Of a DNA stretch of 64,000 nucleotides, positions 63,497 through 64,000 are shown piece by piece (position 1 is the stretch's first letter; each line of letters begins with the position of its first letter). A program made the position numbers and the translations under genes. This stretch comes from Legionella_C dresdenensis (GTDB taxonomy: Bacteria; Pseudomonadota; Gammaproteobacteria; Legionellales; Legionellaceae): positions 38,047 to 102,046 of the forward strand of contig NZ_JBHSAB010000006.1 in assembly GCF_042649825.1 (NCBI RefSeq). The letters are read 5' to 3'. The notes under the pieces were generated by a model. That model ran no database searches. It was not told the DNA's origin and saw only the letters and a program-made list of their open reading frames with translations.

Positions 63497-63768
63497 CTAC
63501 TATTTATAATTTAATTGTAGCATATTAGCTCAATTAGACCAATATAATCCCTTTTGAATCAGGATCATGTTGTTTATTATTTTGATGGTTAAGTAAACGA
63601 GGGGGTTTTTAATTGTTCCGTCATATTTTTGGCTTCAGTGAAAACCAACAAGAATTTGAGAAATAAATCCGGTTAATTATTCAATGTTAAGTTATCTTCA
63701 ATTTTCACGATAAAATTAAATAATAATTATTCATATTAAATTAACATACCCTTAATTGTAAAAATAAA

Positions 63769-63942
63769 TCATAATCTGAAATCATCCTGTGATATATGTG
63801 AATAGTGCGCCATAATCACATTAAGATAGTCGAGTGAGATAATATCACAAAGGCTCTTTTTTAAGTCGCCATCTTCAATTATATATTCTATATAAGCTTT
63901 ACAGGCATTTAACATATATAAACAAACTATTACTATTTCCAT
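63769..63942 (-). CDS. possible small gene or 3' part of a broken gene
   Basis: 57 codons, reading MEIVIVCLYMLNACKAYIEY, then IIEDGDLKKSLCDIISLDYL, and ending DDFRL. The same frame is open upstream to the right edge except for one TAA just before this ATG (DDARQKFDKAYASLTCQN then stop), so it may be the end of a gene split by a nonsense mutation. The remaining sequence from 63497 to 63768 holds nothing I can support. Confidence 0.3.
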   Translation of the reverse strand: MEIVIVCLYMLNACKAYIEYIIEDGDLKKSLCDIISLDYLNVIMAHYSHISQDDFRL

Positions 63943-64000
63943 TTAATTTTGACATGTGAGGCTAGCATAAGCCTTATCAAATTTTTGCCTGGCATCATCG

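Overview
The window looks like a chromosomal segment of a gammaproteobacterium of the Legionella type. This is inferred from protein character and gene neighbourhoods (argS-SPOR, grpE-dnaK-dnaJ-carA-metK-ahcY, yggS-proC-yggT beside pilT), from LRR and short-repeat proteins that resemble Dot/Icm effectors, and from a CsrA paralogue beside an S24-type repressor as in Legionella integrative elements. No database search was possible, so the genus is an inference.

Positions 1-27000 are mostly housekeeping: argS (cut by the left edge), a SPOR cell-division protein, a P1B metal ATPase, folB, hemE, a YheT hydrolase, the formaldehyde detoxification pair frmA-fghA, a class II DAHP synthase, an LRR protein, the heat-shock genes grpE-dnaK-dnaJ with two clear sigma-32 promoters, carA-metK-ahcY, a secreted subtilisin, two small unknown or DUF proteins, yggS-proC-yggT, pilT and rph. 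Short palindromic repeats with matching stem arms sit between many of these genes.

Positions 27000-39550 hold one 3713-residue YD-repeat (RHS) protein with a LysM module and an AT-rich, hydrophobic C-terminal tip. A small membrane protein that could be its immunity partner follows. After that comes a frameshifted second copy of the same small gene, as expected at a polymorphic-toxin locus.

Positions 39550-47700 form an AT-rich accessory island. It carries a queuosine-precursor transporter, a methyltransferase, an S24-like repressor diverging from a small protein plus a CsrA paralogue, a gamma-carbonic-anhydrase-like protein, a PemK/MazF toxin whose antitoxin looks broken, a multi-pass membrane protein, a complete Xre/ParS-RES toxin-antitoxin pair and a decayed HTH gene.

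Positions 47700-59400 carry two hybrid sensor kinases of the same PAS-HisKA-HATPase-REC-HPt design, each beside an unknown protein. Between them lie a divergent Ku/LigD end-joining pair and a truncated MerR gene joined to a truncated dehydrogenase. The MerR gene keeps a promoter with a 19-bp spacer. Nearby is a gene-free stretch with three perfect DnaA boxes.

Positions 59400-64000 hold a 5' fragment of what looks like a group II intron inside one of the palindromic repeats, an unknown membrane-type protein, a protein with six 26-residue repeats, and a HEPN-type protein overlapping an unknown gene. No tRNA, rRNA, CRISPR array, integrase or complete transposase was seen.
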